This document shows positions 1 through 9,077 of a DNA stretch of 64,000 nucleotides, piece by piece (positions within the stretch are counted from its first letter, which is position 1; every line of letters starts with the position of its first letter). The notes beneath the pieces were generated by a model. That model made no database searches. It saw only the letters and a program-made list of their open reading frames with translations, and was not told the origin of the DNA. The stretch lies in NCBI GenBank assembly GCA_040386235.1, contig JAZKGA010000001.1, positions 744,001 to 808,000 of the forward strand, given 5' to 3'. Both the position numbers and the translations under genes were made by a program. This DNA comes from JAZKGA01 sp040386235. GTDB taxonomy: Bacteria; Pseudomonadota; Alphaproteobacteria; Micavibrionales; Micavibrionaceae.

Positions 1-2
1 CT

Positions 3-1430
3 GGCGCCGTACTTCCGCCTGCACAAAAAGAGGCGGTTATAGGTGTTGTTCAACAGCTGATCGCCCTGAAAATCATGACCAATGACGGCGCAATAACAGC
101 TGTGCAGATTACGCCGGTTGCCCAGGCCTTGATGGAAAAACTGGCCGTTACTTTGCAGGCCCCTGGCACGCCGCCTGTTCTGGCGCAGTTTGTTCAGGCT
201 TTTGTTGGTCAGGTCGCAATGCGATACGATGTGCCGGTCTTGACCCAGGCAGTCGCGCGGTTGACGCCACTGGTTGCGACCCTGGCCCCAATGCCCACAA
301 CGCCGCCCGTCTGGATGGCTGTATTGGCGCAAAATACCGGCGTGCCGCTCGCGGTCCTGTCACCAACAATCGGGTATGCCGTTCCTGCGTCGGCCACACA
401 TATGCCAACAGCAGACCAATCATTTGTCAGTGCCAGCCCGCTGGTTGCACCAGCAATGACCACTACCGCATCTGTTGTCCCTGTACAGGCCACACAGACT
501 GCCACACAGGCCGCGCCTGCGGTGATTGGCGGGCCTGCGGCTGCATCCATTCCATCTGTTGCCGTGACGACAAGTGTTGATAACCTGTCTGTATCAACGC
601 CGCCCGTAACGCCCGATCTGGCGCGTGCTGATACGACAACAAGGGTGCCCGCGCCTGCATCACAAAGTCTCGATGTAAAACCTGACACCGCCCAGAAGCC
701 TGCGGCCCCTTTGCCACAGGTCAATAAGCCTGTTGTCGCTGCTGTAAATCCTGTTGAACCCCCCGCGGTTGCTCAGCGCCCGCCCGCAGCGCCTGTCAGC
801 GTTGCACCCCTTGCCGCCGCACCTGCCGCCGCACCTGCCGCCGCCCTTCGTGCTGTTGCGCCTGTTATCACGCCTGTATCCATTCTGGCGGCCAGCACAA
901 TGCCAGCGATGATGCCAGCGATCATGATAGCGATGCCATCCGCGGCCCCCATTATTATGGCTGAGTCCGGGCATACCAAAGGGCCGTGCGGCAAAGCGAA
1001 TTGTTTTTGCGCGAAAGAGTTTCAGGCCGTGGCCGTTCAACCTTACATGTTCCAGGCACAGCTGCGTACGGAACTGGGGGAAAAGGCCGCCAATGATATC
1101 CTGGCCAAACATGGCGGGGACGTGCAAAAAACCACTGCTTTTATCGCTGCTGAGCAGAAAATGCAGACAGCCGTATTAAGCGCCATCGACGCCCAGATGA
1201 AAGTGGCAGAGGTTAGCATAAAAGCGAGCCAGACGGCCGCCATGGATGCTTTAAGACGGTCATTAAGCGAAAGCACCTCTTCAACACGGAGTGATTTTGC
1301 GGCGTCATGTGCCAACGGGACATGCGGCCACGACCATCATAATAAAGACAATGAAGAATTAAGTGCGGGCCAAAAACCGAAACGCGTGAAATTCGACCGT
1401 AATGCGTACAAAGCAAAACCTTCTTTATAA
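3..1430 (+). CDS. Unrecognised Ala/Pro/Thr-rich protein with C-terminal Cys/His motifs (5' partial)
   Basis: The reading frame is open to the left edge of the window, so the gene probably begins upstream; the first in-window ATG is at 75. From that ATG the protein has 451 residues. Residues 1 to about 300 are low in complexity and dominated by Ala, Pro, Val and Thr. They are followed by a Cys cluster (GPCGKANCFC, spacing C-x4-C-x-C), a helical stretch rich in Lys, Ala and Gln, a second cluster (CANGTCGHDHH) and a basic tail. The two clusters could bind metal, but no family is recognised. The next gene follows after 11 bases and also has Cys and His clusters, so the two may be co-transcribed and work together. 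No signal peptide can be judged because the N terminus is missing. Confidence 0.75.
   Translation, partial: GAVLPPAQKEAVIGVVQQLIALKIMTNDGAITAVQITPVAQALMEKLAVTLQAPGTPPVLAQFVQAFVGQVAMRYDVPVLTQAVARLTPLVATLAPMPTTPPVWMAVLAQNTGVPLAVLSPTIGYAVPASATHMPTADQSFVSASPLVAPAMTTTASVVPVQATQTATQAAPAVIGGPAAASIPSVAVTTSVDNLSVSTPPVTPDLARADTTTRVPAPASQSLDVKPDTAQKPAAPLPQVNKPVVAAVNPVEPPAVAQRPPAAPVSVAPLAAAPAAAPAAALRAVAPVITPVSILAASTMPAMMPAIMIAMPSAAPIIMAESGHTKGPCGKANCFCAKEFQAVAVQPYMFQAQLRTELGEKAANDILAKHGGDVQKTTAFIAAEQKMQTAVLSAIDAQMKVAEVSIKASQTAAMDALRRSLSESTSSTRSDFAASCANGTCGHDHHNKDNEELSAGQKPKRVKFDRNAYKAKPSL
811..846 (+). repeat. Three tandem 12-bp units inside the first gene
   Basis: Three near-identical copies of a 12-base unit (YTGCCGCCGCMC) lie head to tail and encode an Ala/Pro run. 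This is an in-frame coding microsatellite that could change length by slippage without breaking the reading frame. Confidence 0.7.
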
Positions 1431-1441
1431 AGGTACATATA

Positions 1442-2146
1442 ATGACGGATGATAGTCCAAAAATTGGTAAGTTCACCGTTCTGGCCCCACCTATGGTCCT
1501 GTCGCCCCAGAATGCGGATTTTTTCGGCGATGTTTTGGATGGCGGAACGCTTGATTTGACACAATTACAGGCTGCAGTCGCGTTTTACGGTTGGAATGAA
1601 AACGACCCGCGATCCGCTTTGACACCGATTGTACCGACACACGCTGTTGCGGGTCATGACAATCTTTTCGCATATAATGCCGCGCAAGGCTTGTATGCGA
1701 TGGCCTGGACGTATATGGATCCGTCACGTCCAGATGCGGCCTTTGATTGGTCACAAACCCTGGCTTTGATTTTCAAAAAACAGACGGTTGATGAAAAGGA
1801 CATGTATCTGCCATACCAGCTGTGTATCGGTACGGACACGGATTTTGTGATTCCTTTCCGGTTTGGGTGTTGCGGCAGTAAGGGGTGCAGCATGGTCTTT
1901 GTGGTGACAGACCATGAAACGCAAGGCCGTGGCCTGATCCAGGTTGATTCAGCCTTAACCGAGCCCCATGCGCGCGATTATTTTCTGGAACAGCTGCCAG
2001 GTGGTATAGCGACATCGCCAGCGGATGTGCGCCATGTGGTTGCCCATGCGCTGGGTCAGGAACATGTCTGTGATCACAAGCCGAACCCATTGGCCCCGCC
2101 CTGCGTATCAGCGGGCCTGACATGGGGCGTACCTGGACTCTCCTAA
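1442..2146 (+). CDS. Unrecognised protein with Cys/His clusters
   Basis: This 234-residue protein starts 11 bases after the preceding gene behind an AAAGG ribosome-binding site, suggesting an operon. No family is recognised. It is globular, without a signal peptide or membrane segment. It has a central cluster (GCCGSKGCSM) followed by hydrophobic strands and VTDHETQGRG, and a C-terminal segment with EHVCDHK and a PPC motif. The paired Cys and His residues could form a metal site, though nothing in the sequence proves it. The stop codon interlocks with that of the convergent membrane-protein gene (shared CTAA). Confidence 0.75.
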   Translation: MTDDSPKIGKFTVLAPPMVLSPQNADFFGDVLDGGTLDLTQLQAAVAFYGWNENDPRSALTPIVPTHAVAGHDNLFAYNAAQGLYAMAWTYMDPSRPDAAFDWSQTLALIFKKQTVDEKDMYLPYQLCIGTDTDFVIPFRFGCCGSKGCSMVFVVTDHETQGRGLIQVDSALTEPHARDYFLEQLPGGIATSPADVRHVVAHALGQEHVCDHKPNPLAPPCVSAGLTWGVPGLS

Positions 2147-2784
2147 CGCTTGGTTTTTCCGGATCTGGTGCCGATAACGGCGGCCATGACAAACAATAGT
2201 CCGGCATACGCTTCGAATGCTTCTTCGGCCACGCGCAATAAATCGCCGTATTCAGGGCGAAAGGCCGTCAAGCCAGGGGCCAGGCGAAACAGTGAATCGA
2301 TGCATTTAGACAGCAGGATAAATCCCGCCGCAGCAACGGCCACTGTCACCTGCCAACTGCCTGCGTGTAACGCACGTATTATATCAGGCAAGCGTCGCAG
2401 GGCGTAAATAGCCGCAGCCAGCAGCAGCAAGATGATCACCGCACCAATGGCTTTCTCGGTCCAGGCTATACCTGGACTGCTATAAAATCTTAGTTTCAGG
2501 ACGCTCATTGCCGTCCATTTTGAATGCCAATCCAGTTCGCGCATCGTGGCCGCCGCCAGTAACACCGCGTAAACAGCCCATCCGGTTGCACGTGTTTGAA
2601 CCCACGCGGCTGCACCACACAGGGCAGCCAGGCCAAAAAACACAGCGGCCAAATCTTCCAGCGGCCCAAGTTCCGCCCCCCAACTGATCTGGTCGGGTGT
2701 AGACAGGGTACTGCCCACTGCAAACGTCGCAACCACCAGGGCCAGGCACAGGCCGGTCATAAGTATGAAAGGATGTTTAGTCAT
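2143..2784 (-). CDS. Multi-spanning membrane protein of unknown function
   Basis: The 213-residue protein has about six hydrophobic segments, at roughly residues 7-27, 38-62, 68-84, 110-128, 143-165 and 188-206. Between the third and fourth lies a polar segment with RELDWHSKW and LKLRFY, residues that might form a functional site in the membrane. The C terminus is basic (RSGKTKR). Its start overlaps the end of the upstream AsmA-like gene by 8 bases, so the two are probably translated from one mRNA. Specific function not recognised. Confidence 0.75.
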   Translation of the reverse strand: MTKHPFILMTGLCLALVVATFAVGSTLSTPDQISWGAELGPLEDLAAVFFGLAALCGAAAWVQTRATGWAVYAVLLAAATMRELDWHSKWTAMSVLKLRFYSSPGIAWTEKAIGAVIILLLLAAAIYALRRLPDIIRALHAGSWQVTVAVAAAGFILLSKCIDSLFRLAPGLTAFRPEYGDLLRVAEEAFEAYAGLLFVMAAVIGTRSGKTKR

Positions 2785-5700
2785 TCAATGTGGTCCCTTT
2801 GGGCGTGGCAGCCGATGGCGTCACGGCTTTTTTGTTATGTTCAAACAGGATCGTGCGGATAAAGCCCGGCGTCAGAACGGAAAGCGGGTTGATCATAACC
2901 TTCGGATCATCGTATCCGCCACGCAAGGTATAGGTGGCGGCGATCAGGCTGCCGTTTTTCCCGCCCAGCAGGATGTTGCCGATAATCGGGATATTGCCGA
3001 TCAGTTTATTGACCTCAGACATCGGGATGATTGTGCCGCGGACATCCAGCGTCCGCGTCAAGCGGTTTAAATCCCCTTCGAAGGTTAAGCCCAGCGACGC
3101 GCCTGATGTGCGGCCCTCTTGGAACGCCACGGATTTTTGTTTCAAGGTGTCGGTCCAGGTAAACGCGGTTTGCAGACGTTTAAAATGGATACCCTTATTA
3201 TCCAACAGATTGCCAATACCGGATAACGACAAGATGTTCAGCAATTGGGCCAGGGCCGGGGCCTTTACAACCGTGAAATCATCAATGACCGTTTCCCCTT
3301 GCAACTGTGCGGTGGTGTTGCCATTGGCGGCCTTGGCGGTGATCAGCATGCGCCCGCCCATGATTGTGTCATAAATGCCCAGCGCGCGTAATGCGTGGCC
3401 GGCATTGGCAGCGGATACAGACAGGTTCGGCGGGTCAAAGCGGGCGTTCACCGTACTGCCTTGCGCCTTGGCATTCAGATTAAGGGCGGCCAGGCTGTCA
3501 TCACGTGCCGTCAACAGGGACAATGTTACATCCTGTAACGTCTGTGATCCGGTTGTTCGCAGAACAGGGGTGCGCAGGGACACATCATAACGCATGGGAT
3601 CATCGGTGGGCGGTGTCGGTGCAGGGACTTTGCCCTTTTGTGCGGCGACAGGGGGCGCGGAATCTAAAAATGGGCGGCCATCAAAGGTCGTTGCTGTAAT
3701 GTCGATATCATACAAGTCGCTTTGAGGGCGTGTCAGGCGCAGGTTGAAATCCTGGCTGGGTGTTTTAAAACGCGCGATCCGCAATTCCTGCAATTCCGGG
3801 TCGGAGCCAGCGGCGCGGGCCGGACGCAACGTCAATTGCGCACCGTCCAACGTCAAATCGGGAACGTCCAATGTGATGTCGCGAATTGCGGTCAACGCCT
3901 CTTGCGTGAACACAAGTGTGCCTTTGCCTTTGGCCGCTTTGCCTGCTGTTTTGGTGTATCCCAGTAATTCCAGGTTCATCGCGGCTTGGGTTAAATCGGC
4001 GGCAATCGTCATTTCGCCATTGCCGTTTGCGGTGTCTGAGTATGTAAGGTCCAGCGGCACGGTCCCTTTAACGCTGTCCGGTGATGGCAGGCCCATTTTG
4101 GCGCGGAGGGCATCGTCACTTTGCATGCTGGCTTTTAATGCTGTGCGTGCCGCGTCTGGCGACCCTGCCGGATTGACGCTGCGGGTCCAGTCAAACGTGG
4201 TCGGAGCCGTGTCAAACCGTCCCTTACCCTTAATGTTCAGTTGCCCGCCCTTGACGGCAATGTCCAGCGTGCCGTCACGTAACGGCAGGCCGATGGCCGC
4301 GTCGGGCCAGGTGACATTCGCAGCCGTCCCGTCCACTTCGATATCAATGCGGTCGCGGGTCAGGTCATAAATAGCGGGAAAGCGGATAATCGTTGTGGCA
4401 TCGAATGTGCCCGCCACTTTCTGAGGATCCGCCAGCAGGTCTTTTTCCAATCCCACCGGTTCCAATGACAGATAGGCCATCAGGCCGGATAGCGGACCAC
4501 TGACCGGCAGGGTGAGTACGACATTGCTTTCAACACCTTTGGTTTCGATCTGGTCGATCATCACATTGCCCTTACGCACGGTAATGTCGTTCAGCTTGCC
4601 TTCAATAATACCGACATTCAGCGTTTCATCTTTGTACGATCCAATGCCGCTGGCCTGGGTCAAGCGAGTCAAAGGTGCCTCATAATCCAGTGTCAAATCG
4701 GCGTAACGGTAATCGGCGGTAATATCGGTTGCCCCCCACTGCCAGACTGAACCAACAGGGATACCGGTTTCAAGCCAGACATCATCAAGGGTCAGGTCCA
4801 GGTCGTCAGGTTCTTCAATCTCTGCCTCAGTGGTCGTGGCAGTGTCCTTGGTGCCGGTCATAACCAGGCTGAAGGACGCTTCTTCGATCAGGCCCTCGAT
4901 CATCTTTTGGGTCAGCCATATGCCTGCCTCCGTCTCCTTAATCGCAAGTGGCCACACATCGTGCAACGTCTTGATGGGCAAGTTCGTCATATGCGCCCGT
5001 AACGGCCCTTGAATAAGGTTGCCGGCCCGTTTTAATTCGCCTTCGACCGACACCGGCACATCGTTCAAATAAAAACGGCTGGGCCGCAGGCTTAACGTGC
5101 CTTCTGATTTTGCCCCTTCATGGGCTGCGGATTGATAATCAAACCCGATTTGGCCATCGCTGACTGTCAATGTGGTGGGCAGAACGTCATGCAATGCCAC
5201 ATCGGCTTTGGGAATGTTCAATGTGCCGCTGGCCAGGGTAATATGGGCATCCTTGGTGAAATTGACGTTCAGGCTGGCATCCATCGCTGTTTTGGTAAAA
5301 TCGACAGTACGGTTTGTGGCCGCCAGAATGTAGGATCGCAGGGGCGAAATCAGCAGGAAGTTGTTGGCCCGCGCGGCCACGGACAACCCACCAGCGCGGT
5401 CGGGAAGGGCAGACAGGGTCGTCACCATCGTTGCCTCACCCGCCATGCGTGACAGGATATTGGCCTCAAGCCCGTCGCCAGTGCGCCGCATTTCGGCATT
5501 CACATGCGGCAGGGCCCAGTCCACATTGCCTTGCTCGTCTTCAAACAGGATCACGGCGTCTTTGACCTGGATGGCTTCAAACTCAGCTAAAAAAGCGGGC
5601 CAGGCCGGGGCGTTGTGTGCGGAATCCGCCAATGGTTTGCCAGACGCAAAACTGTGTAGCAGGGCAATAATACCAGTTATGTCAGTTGTTTCGCGGATAG

Positions 5701-6169
5701 TGGGGGCAACTGGCTGCCCATCCTGGCCGGGCATCGCGGACATCAGCAGAAATCGATTGTCTTCTGTGCGGATAAAGCGGAAATCAGGTTGACGGAAAAT
5801 GGCGGCCACAGGTTTGATCTGTCCGAACATCAGCGGGATGCGGGCGATACTGATCGCTGCATCCGGCAGGCGCAGGCGCATTTCGCCATCCTGGGTAAGC
5901 TGCAAATTCTTAATCTCAATAATCAGCGGTTCACGCCAATCAGGCCAGGTCAGCAGGGCCGCGTCAAAGGTCAGGGAAACGCCAGGATGTTTTTGGGAAA
6001 CCCGGTCAGCCAGGATAGACCGGACGAAATCAACGGCGATCGGCCCCTGTTGCAGCCGCCACATCAAAACACCGGCCCCGACGCTGATCATAATGATGAG
6101 CACAGTTAAGCATTCCAGGATCAGCAGAGTTGTTTTTCTGACGAAAGATTTCATATTAGATACTGACAT
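2777..6169 (-). CDS. AsmA-like/DUF3971-type envelope protein (YhdP-like)
   Basis: A 1130-residue protein with one N-terminal membrane anchor (around residues 13-37) followed by a very long, beta-rich periplasmic region. Its C-terminal part, with ALAQLLNILSLSGI and the following strands, resembles the AsmA/YhdP C-terminal domain. In that family the proteins form long hydrophobic grooves between the inner and outer membrane and are linked to phospholipid transport; this role is inferred here from family. The ATG at 6169 is preferred over an upstream TTG at 6205 because a promoter-like TAAATA lies 7 bases before it. An ATG at 6154 is also possible. The gene diverges from bcp and is overlapped at its 3' end by the membrane-protein gene. 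Confidence 0.8.
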   Translation of the reverse strand: MSVSNMKSFVRKTTLLILECLTVLIIMISVGAGVLMWRLQQGPIAVDFVRSILADRVSQKHPGVSLTFDAALLTWPDWREPLIIEIKNLQLTQDGEMRLRLPDAAISIARIPLMFGQIKPVAAIFRQPDFRFIRTEDNRFLLMSAMPGQDGQPVAPTIRETTDITGIIALLHSFASGKPLADSAHNAPAWPAFLAEFEAIQVKDAVILFEDEQGNVDWALPHVNAEMRRTGDGLEANILSRMAGEATMVTTLSALPDRAGGLSVAARANNFLLISPLRSYILAATNRTVDFTKTAMDASLNVNFTKDAHITLASGTLNIPKADVALHDVLPTTLTVSDGQIGFDYQSAAHEGAKSEGTLSLRPSRFYLNDVPVSVEGELKRAGNLIQGPLRAHMTNLPIKTLHDVWPLAIKETEAGIWLTQKMIEGLIEEASFSLVMTGTKDTATTTEAEIEEPDDLDLTLDDVWLETGIPVGSVWQWGATDITADYRYADLTLDYEAPLTRLTQASGIGSYKDETLNVGIIEGKLNDITVRKGNVMIDQIETKGVESNVVLTLPVSGPLSGLMAYLSLEPVGLEKDLLADPQKVAGTFDATTIIRFPAIYDLTRDRIDIEVDGTAANVTWPDAAIGLPLRDGTLDIAVKGGQLNIKGKGRFDTAPTTFDWTRSVNPAGSPDAARTALKASMQSDDALRAKMGLPSPDSVKGTVPLDLTYSDTANGNGEMTIAADLTQAAMNLELLGYTKTAGKAAKGKGTLVFTQEALTAIRDITLDVPDLTLDGAQLTLRPARAAGSDPELQELRIARFKTPSQDFNLRLTRPQSDLYDIDITATTFDGRPFLDSAPPVAAQKGKVPAPTPPTDDPMRYDVSLRTPVLRTTGSQTLQDVTLSLLTARDDSLAALNLNAKAQGSTVNARFDPPNLSVSAANAGHALRALGIYDTIMGGRMLITAKAANGNTTAQLQGETVIDDFTVVKAPALAQLLNILSLSGIGNLLDNKGIHFKRLQTAFTWTDTLKQKSVAFQEGRTSGASLGLTFEGDLNRLTRTLDVRGTIIPMSEVNKLIGNIPIIGNILLGGKNGSLIAATYTLRGGYDDPKVMINPLSVLTPGFIRTILFEHNKKAVTPSAATPKGTTLND

Positions 6170-6176
6170 TAGCGTA

Positions 6177-6205
6177 TATTTAGCCCCCAGACACCAGAAA
6201 AACAA
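6177..6205 (-). promoter_or_regulatory. Putative promoter of the AsmA-like gene (leaderless)
   Basis: On the minus strand TTGTTT is separated by 17 bases from TAAATA, and only 7 bases separate TAAATA from the ATG at 6169. Transcription would begin at or next to the start codon, and no ribosome-binding site is seen. Predicted by eye only. Confidence 0.4.
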
Positions 6206-6217
6206 AGGAGAAACAAA

Positions 6218-6700
6218 ATGTCCCAGCTAAAGATCGGCGATACAGCACCAGATTTCACCCTGCAAACCAATAATGGCGGCACTGTCACCTTATCGGATCT
6301 GCGTGGCCAGAATGTGATCGTGTACTTTTATCCCAAGGATGACACCCCAGGCTGCACCACCGAAGCCTGCAAATTCAACGAGAACCTGAAAGCTTTTAGT
6401 GCCCAGAACACGATCGTGATCGGGATTTCAAAAGATGATGTGAAAAGCCATGACAAATTTGCCGGGAAATATGGGTTGAACATCACCTTGGCCGCCGATG
6501 TGGACGGTAAAACGTGTGAGGCCTACGGCGCGTGGGTCCAGAAATCAATGTACGGTAAAAAGTACATGGGGATCGACCGCGTCACTTTTTGGGTGGATGT
6601 GGACGGCAAGATCGCTGCACATTGGCCGCAGGTCAAGGTCAATGATCACGCGGCAGAGGTGATGGAAGCCATCAAAGCGGCCCAGGCAAAGGCGGCGTAA
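6218..6700 (+). CDS. bcp: Thiol peroxidase Bcp/PrxQ (peroxiredoxin)
   Basis: A 160-residue peroxiredoxin that reduces hydrogen peroxide and organic hydroperoxides in the cytosol using thioredoxin. The thioredoxin-fold motif PGCTTEACKF carries the peroxidatic Cys46 and the likely resolving Cys51, the CxxxxC spacing typical of PrxQ/Bcp. Length is normal for the family. An AAAGGAG ribosome-binding site precedes the ATG at good distance. It is transcribed divergently from the AsmA-like gene, with 48 bases between the start codons, so the promoters must overlap or lie back to back. Confidence 0.96.
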   Translation: MSQLKIGDTAPDFTLQTNNGGTVTLSDLRGQNVIVYFYPKDDTPGCTTEACKFNENLKAFSAQNTIVIGISKDDVKSHDKFAGKYGLNITLAADVDGKTCEAYGAWVQKSMYGKKYMGIDRVTFWVDVDGKIAAHWPQVKVNDHAAEVMEAIKAAQAKAA

Positions 6701-6712
6701 ATATCTGAATGA

Positions 6713-7048
6713 TTATTGGGTTGTCGCGCTGTTGTGACAGCTGGCGCGATACAATTGCAGGCGCGATAACCAGCTTTTTAAGACGGTGTCGTCGCCGCGA
6801 CGGAACAGAACTGTTGCCGCCTGTTGATCCGGGGCGTTGGCCCCGCAATGCCAATGAAGGGCGATGTCGATGTCGTGGGCTGAGACCCGGGCGACGTGTC
6901 GCCCCTGGCAATGAATGCGCAGGCCGCAAATATCCAAAGTCCGTTGTAATCCACGTGGGGCGAATTCGTACGATATCTGACCATAGCGTTCAGCAATCGT
7001 CGAAATGGCACAAATATCCTGCATCTGCGCGGCAAGATTTGCGAGCAT
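6713..7048 (-). CDS. Small unrecognised protein
   Basis: A 111-residue protein with no recognised family, signal peptide or membrane helix. The minus-strand reading is preferred over the opposing plus-strand frame because it has an AAGGTGA ribosome-binding site five bases before the ATG and a more ordinary composition; the opposing frame is Arg-rich. It contains several His residues (HCQGRHVARVSAHD, HWHC) and Cys residues. It converges with bcp after 12 bases and lies downstream of the alpha/beta hydrolase gene on the same strand. Confidence 0.6.
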   Translation of the reverse strand: MLANLAAQMQDICAISTIAERYGQISYEFAPRGLQRTLDICGLRIHCQGRHVARVSAHDIDIALHWHCGANAPDQQAATVLFRRGDDTVLKSWLSRLQLYRASCHNSATTQ

Positions 7049-7142
7049 GGGGTCACCTTATCCTTAAATGATCAAGGTGGCGACTATACGCATATTTGAT
7101 ATTTTTTCAAGTTTAAGGTTGAATAAATCAAAGATTTTTTGA

Positions 7143-7817
7143 TTATCCGGCCTTTTTTTGCTCAAGTGGTTGATATTGTCCAACTTGTCGTTGGTCAAGG
7201 TAGTCATGCATATGTGTGATGACATTATCAGCATGGTTGGTGAAGAAGTGATTGCTGTCTTCCACGTTACGATAATCAATCGTAATGCCTTTTTGGGCGC
7301 GCAGGCGTTCGACCATCTGTTCGACATGCGTGTACGGCACCAGATTGTCCTTACCACCATGAATGATCAGGCCGGATTGCGGACAAGGGGCCAGGAAGGT
7401 AAAGTCAAATTCATTGGCTGGCGGGGCAACGCTGATAAATCCTTTGATTTCCGGGCGGCGCATCAATAACTGCATACTGACCCAGGCACCGAACGAAAAT
7501 CCGGCAGTCCAAACAAAGGGCGCATTCGGGTTAATCGCCTGCATCCAGTCCAGGGCCGCGGCGGCATCACTTAATTCGCCTTCGCCTTTGTCGAATGTCC
7601 CTTGGGACGCGCCAACACCACGGAAGTTAAAGCGGATGACGGAGAAGCCACGTTGGGCAAATGCCTGATACATCGCGAACGTGACCTTGTTGTTCATCGT
7701 GCCGCCCATCAAAGGGTGCGGATGCATAACGATAGCCAGGGGGGCGTTCGGAAGCTTTGAATGTGTATAGCGTGCCTCAAGCCGACCGGCTGGGCCATTA
7801 ATGACGATATCTGGCAT
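7143..7817 (-). CDS. Alpha/beta hydrolase (COG2945-like)
   Basis: A 224-residue cytosolic alpha/beta hydrolase. It shows the oxyanion-side motif HPHPLMGG, the nucleophile elbow GFSFGA with the catalytic Ser near residue 108, and a C-terminal DSNHFF carrying the presumed catalytic His. HGGKDNLVP supplies the likely acid residue. Such small proteins are predicted esterases or carboxylesterases of unknown natural substrate. The first residues (MPDIVINGPAGRLEARY) match the family's usual N terminus. It is divergent from the cysteine desulfurase cluster, with a 159-base shared upstream region. Confidence 0.85.
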   Translation of the reverse strand: MPDIVINGPAGRLEARYTHSKLPNAPLAIVMHPHPLMGGTMNNKVTFAMYQAFAQRGFSVIRFNFRGVGASQGTFDKGEGELSDAAAALDWMQAINPNAPFVWTAGFSFGAWVSMQLLMRRPEIKGFISVAPPANEFDFTFLAPCPQSGLIIHGGKDNLVPYTHVEQMVERLRAQKGITIDYRNVEDSNHFFTNHADNVITHMHDYLDQRQVGQYQPLEQKKAG

Positions 7818-7963
7818 AAAATCCCATAGACCTTAACGGGTTGATTTGTAATATTCCTTTGCTTCTAGCAAATCCGACGCGGTAAAGTCCATTAAAATTA
7901 CATAGACGGCGCGCAATTTTGTGGATATTCAAAGGGATATCGTAACGCTTACTGCTGGAACCC

Positions 7964-7969
7964 TATAAT
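7964..7969 (+). promoter_or_regulatory. Putative -10 element of the cysteine desulfurase cluster
   Basis: A perfect TATAAT ends 7 bases before the ATG at 7977. No ribosome-binding site lies between, so the mRNA is predicted to be leaderless. The -35 region is weak (around 7941-7946), which leaves room for an activator or a different sigma factor. Confidence 0.45.
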
Positions 7970-7976
7970 ACACGCC

Positions 7977-9074
7977 ATGATTTACCTTGATTGGAACGCC
8001 ACAGCCCCTATTCGCCCGACGGTTATCGCCGCGGTGGGCAATGCCATGGCGCAGGTCGGTAACCCGTCCTCGGTTCATGCCGCAGGGCGTCAGGCACGGA
8101 TGGCGATTGAAACGGCACGGCAACGTGTGGCAAACATTGTTGGCGTGCAGGGGCGACAGGTTATTTTCACCAGCGGCGCGACCGAAGCCAGCAACCAGAT
8201 TCTGAAAGGATTCGGCCCTGCGCCGATTCTTATCAGCGCGATTGAACATTCCGCCATTCACGGCCCCGATATTGGTGCGGAACATATTCCCGTCCACCCA
8301 AATGGATTGATTGACCTGTCGTGGTTGGATAACAGGCTGCAAACCGGTGTTAAACCTGGCCTGATCGCTGTTATGCTGGCCAACAATGAAACGGGTGTGA
8401 TCCAGCCTGTCCGCCAGGTATGCGACCTGGCTGCCGCACACGGCATCCCGGTTTTGTGTGACGCAGTGCAGGCCGCAGGTAAAATCCCGCTGGATTTCAA
8501 ATCCTTGGGTTGCACCTTTATGACGTTATCGGCGCACAAAATCGGCGGGCCACAAGGCGTCGGCGCGTTAATCATGGCGATTGGCCAAAACCCGCCCAAG
8601 TTTATTGAGGGCGGTGGCCAGGAACGGCGGCAACGCGCCGGAACGGAAAATGTCGCGGGCATTGTCGGATTCGGCGTGGCGGCAAGCGAAGTACTGGTGG
8701 AACCGGCGCAATATGCGGCCACGGTACGGCAGCTGCGGGATCAACTGGCGGCCGGTTTGAAAGAGATCACGCCGCAACTGGCGTTTTTTGGGGCAGATGT
8801 TGCCCATTTGCCGAACACCATTTGCTGTGCCCTGCCTGGCTTTACGGCGGAAACGGCCTTGATGGCGATGGATCTTGAGGGTGTGGCGATTTCAAGTGGT
8901 TCGGCGTGTTCCAGCGGAACGGTAAAGCCATCGCATGTCTTACAGGCGATGGGCGTGTCGGATGACCTGTGCCTGTGCGCCCTGCGCTTTTCCTTAGGCC
9001 ACAATACAACCAAGGCCGAGGTTGATGCCGTTCTGGCTGCGTGGCAAAAAGTGACGGCGCGGATCGGTCGGTAA
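7977..9074 (+). CDS. Cysteine desulfurase (NifS/IscS family)
   Basis: A 365-residue pyridoxal-phosphate enzyme that releases sulfur from L-cysteine as a protein-bound persulfide and yields alanine. The N terminus IYLDWNATAP is the usual substrate and cofactor start. His91 in IEHSA stacks on the cofactor, Lys188 in SAHKIGGPQG forms the Schiff base, and Cys311 in SSGSACSSG is the catalytic cysteine in a group I-like loop. The next genes encode a ferredoxin (3 bases downstream) and MnmA. This suggests the enzyme acts as local sulfur donor for tRNA thiolation, for iron-sulfur assembly, or both. It is somewhat shorter than E. coli IscS and is not flanked by iscU or hscA here. Confidence 0.93.
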   Translation: MIYLDWNATAPIRPTVIAAVGNAMAQVGNPSSVHAAGRQARMAIETARQRVANIVGVQGRQVIFTSGATEASNQILKGFGPAPILISAIEHSAIHGPDIGAEHIPVHPNGLIDLSWLDNRLQTGVKPGLIAVMLANNETGVIQPVRQVCDLAAAHGIPVLCDAVQAAGKIPLDFKSLGCTFMTLSAHKIGGPQGVGALIMAIGQNPPKFIEGGGQERRQRAGTENVAGIVGFGVAASEVLVEPAQYAATVRQLRDQLAAGLKEITPQLAFFGADVAHLPNTICCALPGFTAETALMAMDLEGVAISSGSACSSGTVKPSHVLQAMGVSDDLCLCALRFSLGHNTTKAEVDAVLAAWQKVTARIGR

Positions 9075-9077
9075 GCC

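Noticed and set aside
811..846. Possible CRISPR-like repeat
   Set aside because: Three directly abutting 12-base units inside a coding region with no spacers; it is a coding microsatellite.
3744..4370. 208-codon plus-strand frame opposite the AsmA-like gene
   Set aside because: The AsmA-like frame is continuous over 3.4 kb and matches its family; the opposite frame is an antisense shadow.
6709..7071. 120-codon plus-strand frame after bcp
   Set aside because: Arg-rich, no ribosome-binding site; the minus-strand frame at 6713-7048 has a good site and better composition.
7113..7127. TTAA-N7-TAAA near the end of the alpha/beta hydrolase gene
   Set aside because: Second half-site does not match CtrA, and it lies downstream of a gene rather than ahead of a start codon.
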